From the NCBI GenBank assembly GCA_902523125.1, contig CABYYA010000006.1, forward strand, positions 1 through 38,441: a DNA stretch of 38,441 bases. The letters run 5' to 3'. The notes beneath the pieces are model-generated. The model made no database searches and had not been told where the DNA came from. It worked only from the letters and a program-made list of their open reading frames with translations. How positions within the stretch are numbered: the first letter of the stretch is position 1; every line of letters begins with the position of its first letter. Shown one piece after another: positions 36,587 to 38,441 of the stretch. This stretch comes from an uncultured Pelagibacteraceae bacterium. Its GTDB lineage: Bacteria > Pseudomonadota > Alphaproteobacteria > Pelagibacterales > Pelagibacteraceae. A program made the position numbers and the translations under genes.

Positions 36587-38441
36587 GCATCTTTAACCAA
36601 GATGACTGGTCTAAAATTTTTACACCCAAATTTTTTGCTGCATAGACTTTCCTATTAGTTGGTTTTTCGCCAATAATAAGATAATCAAGTTTTTTCGTTA
36701 CATTGCTAACTATTGATCCTGAATTTTGCTCTATTAAAGATTTTGCTTCTGAGCGGCTCATGTTAGAAAGTTTGCCAGTAAACATAAATGTTTTATTATT
36801 TAATAAACCCCCAACTTTAGAAATTTCTGTATCTTTTACTTTAAGTAATTCATCCAAGTTTTTTAAAACATTCAAATTTGTCTCGTTGCTAAAAAAATCC
36901 TTTATTGAATTAATCTGAGTTTCACCTATTCCATCAATATTTATTAAATCGTCAAAATTACTTTTTTTTGAGAGTGCTATAAAATTTTTTATGGATTTTA
37001 AGTTTTTAGAAATAATTTTGGCATTTTCTAAACCAATATGCCTAATCCCTAGTGCATATATGAATCTTTCAAAAGAAACTGTTTTTCTTAAATTTATTGA
37101 ATATTTCAAATTAGCTACTGATTGTTTGCCCCACCCATCCATATTTTCAATCTTTGAATAATTTAAACTAAATATATCTTGAGGTAACTTTATAAAACCT
37201 AAGCTCCAAAAATTCTCAACTATTTTTTTTCCAAATCCATCAATATTTAACCCCTCTTTTGAAACAAAATGTTTTAATTTTTCTTTTGCTATTTTATCAC
37301 ATTCATAACCTCTATCGGGACATCTTCTCACTGCATCAAATTTTTTAGTGACTTTATTAAATTCTTTAATTGTTTTAAAACCACAAGGACACTTTGTTGG
37401 AAAATTATATTTTTTTGAATTTTTTTCTCTTTTGTCTAGTTCAACTGAAACTACATGAGGTATAACATCCCCCGCTCTTTCAACTATAACAGTATCTCCA
37501 ACTCTAATATCTTTTCTATTTATTTCTTCCTCATTATGCAATGTTGCATTAGAAACAACTACTCCTCCAATATTTACAGGATTGATTTTTGCTACTGGTG
37601 TTAAAGCACCAGTTCTACCAATTTGAATCTCAATATTTTTTATTTTTGAAATTCCACTATTTGCCGAAAATTTATGAGCAATCGCCCATCTTGGAGCGTT
37701 AGCAACATTCCCCAACCTTTTTTGTAAATAAAAATTATTAATCTTATAGACGATCCCATCAATGTCAAAATCAATATCACCTCTTTTTTTTTCAACCTCT
37801 TTGTAGTTAGTCATTAAATTTTCTACTTTTTCTAAAGTTTTGTTTAAAGGATTAGTTTTAAAACCCCATTCTTTTAAATTTTTCAGATACTCATTTTGTG
37901 ATTTTGCTTTCAAACCCTTTTCATAACCAAACGTATAAGCAATAAATTTTAACGGAATTTTTTTTGTTTCATTAGGGTCTTTTTGTCTTAAAGACCCAGA
38001 GGCAGCATTTCTTGGGTTCGCAAACTTATTTTTTAATTTTTTAAAATCACTATTTTGAATAAATACCTCGCCTCTTATATCGATTTCTATTGGAAAATTT
38101 TTTAACTTAATAAGATTCGGAATATCTTTAATAGTTTTCAAGTTCTCGGTTATATCCTCTCCTTCTTTTCCATCACCTCTGGACAAACCTGTAATAAATT
38201 TTCCATTTTTATAAATTAAAGAAGCAGATATACCGTCAATTTTAGGCTCAGCGCTGTACATTATATTGAAATTCTTATCTTCATTTAAAAAATTTAAAAT
38301 TTTTTTTTCAAAATTTATCAAATCATTTTCATCAAAAGCATTGGCCAAAGAAAGCATTGGAACTGAATGTTTTACTTTTTTAAAAACTTTAGATGGTTTA
38401 AAACCAACTGAATTAGATGGAGAATTTATATTATATAAATG
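36579..38441 (-). CDS. ligA: NAD-dependent DNA ligase LigA (partial, N-terminus off the right edge)
   Basis: 620 residues are visible; about 70 N-terminal residues lie beyond the window. The frame is open to the last base, with 'KVKHSVPMLSLANAF' continuous through the ATG at 38357, so that ATG is not the start. The adenylation Lys is in 'EPKIDG', followed by 'SRGDGKEGEDITENL', 'NPRNAASGSLRQKDP' and the OB-fold 'IQIGRTGALTPVAKI'. A four-Cys zinc finger (CPCG...CP...C) precedes helix-hairpin-helix repeats ('GIGETQINSI') and a C-terminal BRCT domain with 'FTGKLSNMSRSEAKSLIE'. It seals nicks in replication and repair. Confidence 0.97.
   Translation of the reverse strand, partial: HLYNINSPSNSVGFKPSKVFKKVKHSVPMLSLANAFDENDLINFEKKILNFLNEDKNFNIMYSAEPKIDGISASLIYKNGKFITGLSRGDGKEGEDITENLKTIKDIPNLIKLKNFPIEIDIRGEVFIQNSDFKKLKNKFANPRNAASGSLRQKDPNETKKIPLKFIAYTFGYEKGLKAKSQNEYLKNLKEWGFKTNPLNKTLEKVENLMTNYKEVEKKRGDIDFDIDGIVYKINNFYLQKRLGNVANAPRWAIAHKFSANSGISKIKNIEIQIGRTGALTPVAKINPVNIGGVVVSNATLHNEEEINRKDIRVGDTVIVERAGDVIPHVVSVELDKREKNSKKYNFPTKCPCGFKTIKEFNKVTKKFDAVRRCPDRGYECDKIAKEKLKHFVSKEGLNIDGFGKKIVENFWSLGFIKLPQDIFSLNYSKIENMDGWGKQSVANLKYSINLRKTVSFERFIYALGIRHIGLENAKIISKNLKSIKNFIALSKKSNFDDLINIDGIGETQINSIKDFFSNETNLNVLKNLDELLKVKDTEISKVGGLLNNKTFMFTGKLSNMSRSEAKSLIEQNSGSIVSNVTKKLDYLIIGEKPTNRKVYAAKNLGVKILDQSSWLKMLK

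Noticed and set aside
38357..38357. ATG at 38357 as the ligA start
   Set aside because: Codons upstream to the window edge continue LigA similarity ('GFKPSKVFKKVKHSVPML'), so the gene is cut by the window rather than short.

Overview
The window looks like chromosomal DNA from a streamlined, very AT-rich marine alphaproteobacterium, most likely of the SAR11 (Pelagibacterales) type. This rests on the low GC, Lys/Asn/Ile-rich proteins, near-zero intergenic space, many 1-8 bp gene overlaps and a circularly permuted two-piece tmRNA gene typical of Alphaproteobacteria. No database search was possible, so the taxon is an inference.

Layout. Positions 1-20935 are an almost unbroken minus-strand run. 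Reading in the direction of transcription (right to left) it holds hflK-hflC-DUF2065-degP-miaA (membrane protease control and tRNA modification), then ilvB-ilvH-ilvC-leuA (branched-chain amino acids), then mreB-mreC-mreD-mrdA-mrdB (rod-shape/elongasome), then dadA, an EamA exporter, a 2-hydroxyacid dehydrogenase, a histone-deacetylase-like amidohydrolase and msrB. It ends with a small membrane-anchored protein and a secreted protein built of near-identical 57-residue repeats that runs off the left edge. Divergent from hflK is an Mrp/ApbC-type ATPase gene (20987-21814).

Positions 21866-28167 form a compact surface-glycan island that is even richer in A/T and lysine codons. It contains homologues of each step of the dTDP-L-mycarose-type pathway for 2,6-dideoxy-3-C-methyl sugars: NDP-hexose 2,3-dehydratase (TylX3/EvaA-like), Gfo/Idh/MocA 3-ketoreductase (TylC1-like), C-methyltransferase (TylC3/EvaC-like) and RmlD-like 4-ketoreductase (TylC2-like). 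The fifth, the 3,5-epimerase (RmlC/TylK-like), is present only as a decayed pseudogene. A GT2 glycosyltransferase and a polytopic membrane protein follow. This is the most notable system in the window. The sugar assignment is inferred from family membership and co-location.

To the right lie thyX, the permuted ssrA gene (acceptor piece first, then the coding piece with tag ANESYALAA), a MazG-like pyrophosphohydrolase, fumC, an AsmA-like membrane protein, a UvrD/PcrA-type helicase, an Xaa-Pro aminopeptidase and ligA, which runs off the right edge. Three convergent gene pairs in the right half overlap at their 3' ends (8, 13 and 8 bp). Several genes have -10-like boxes only 6-12 bp before the ATG and no Shine-Dalgarno, suggesting leaderless or near-leaderless transcripts.
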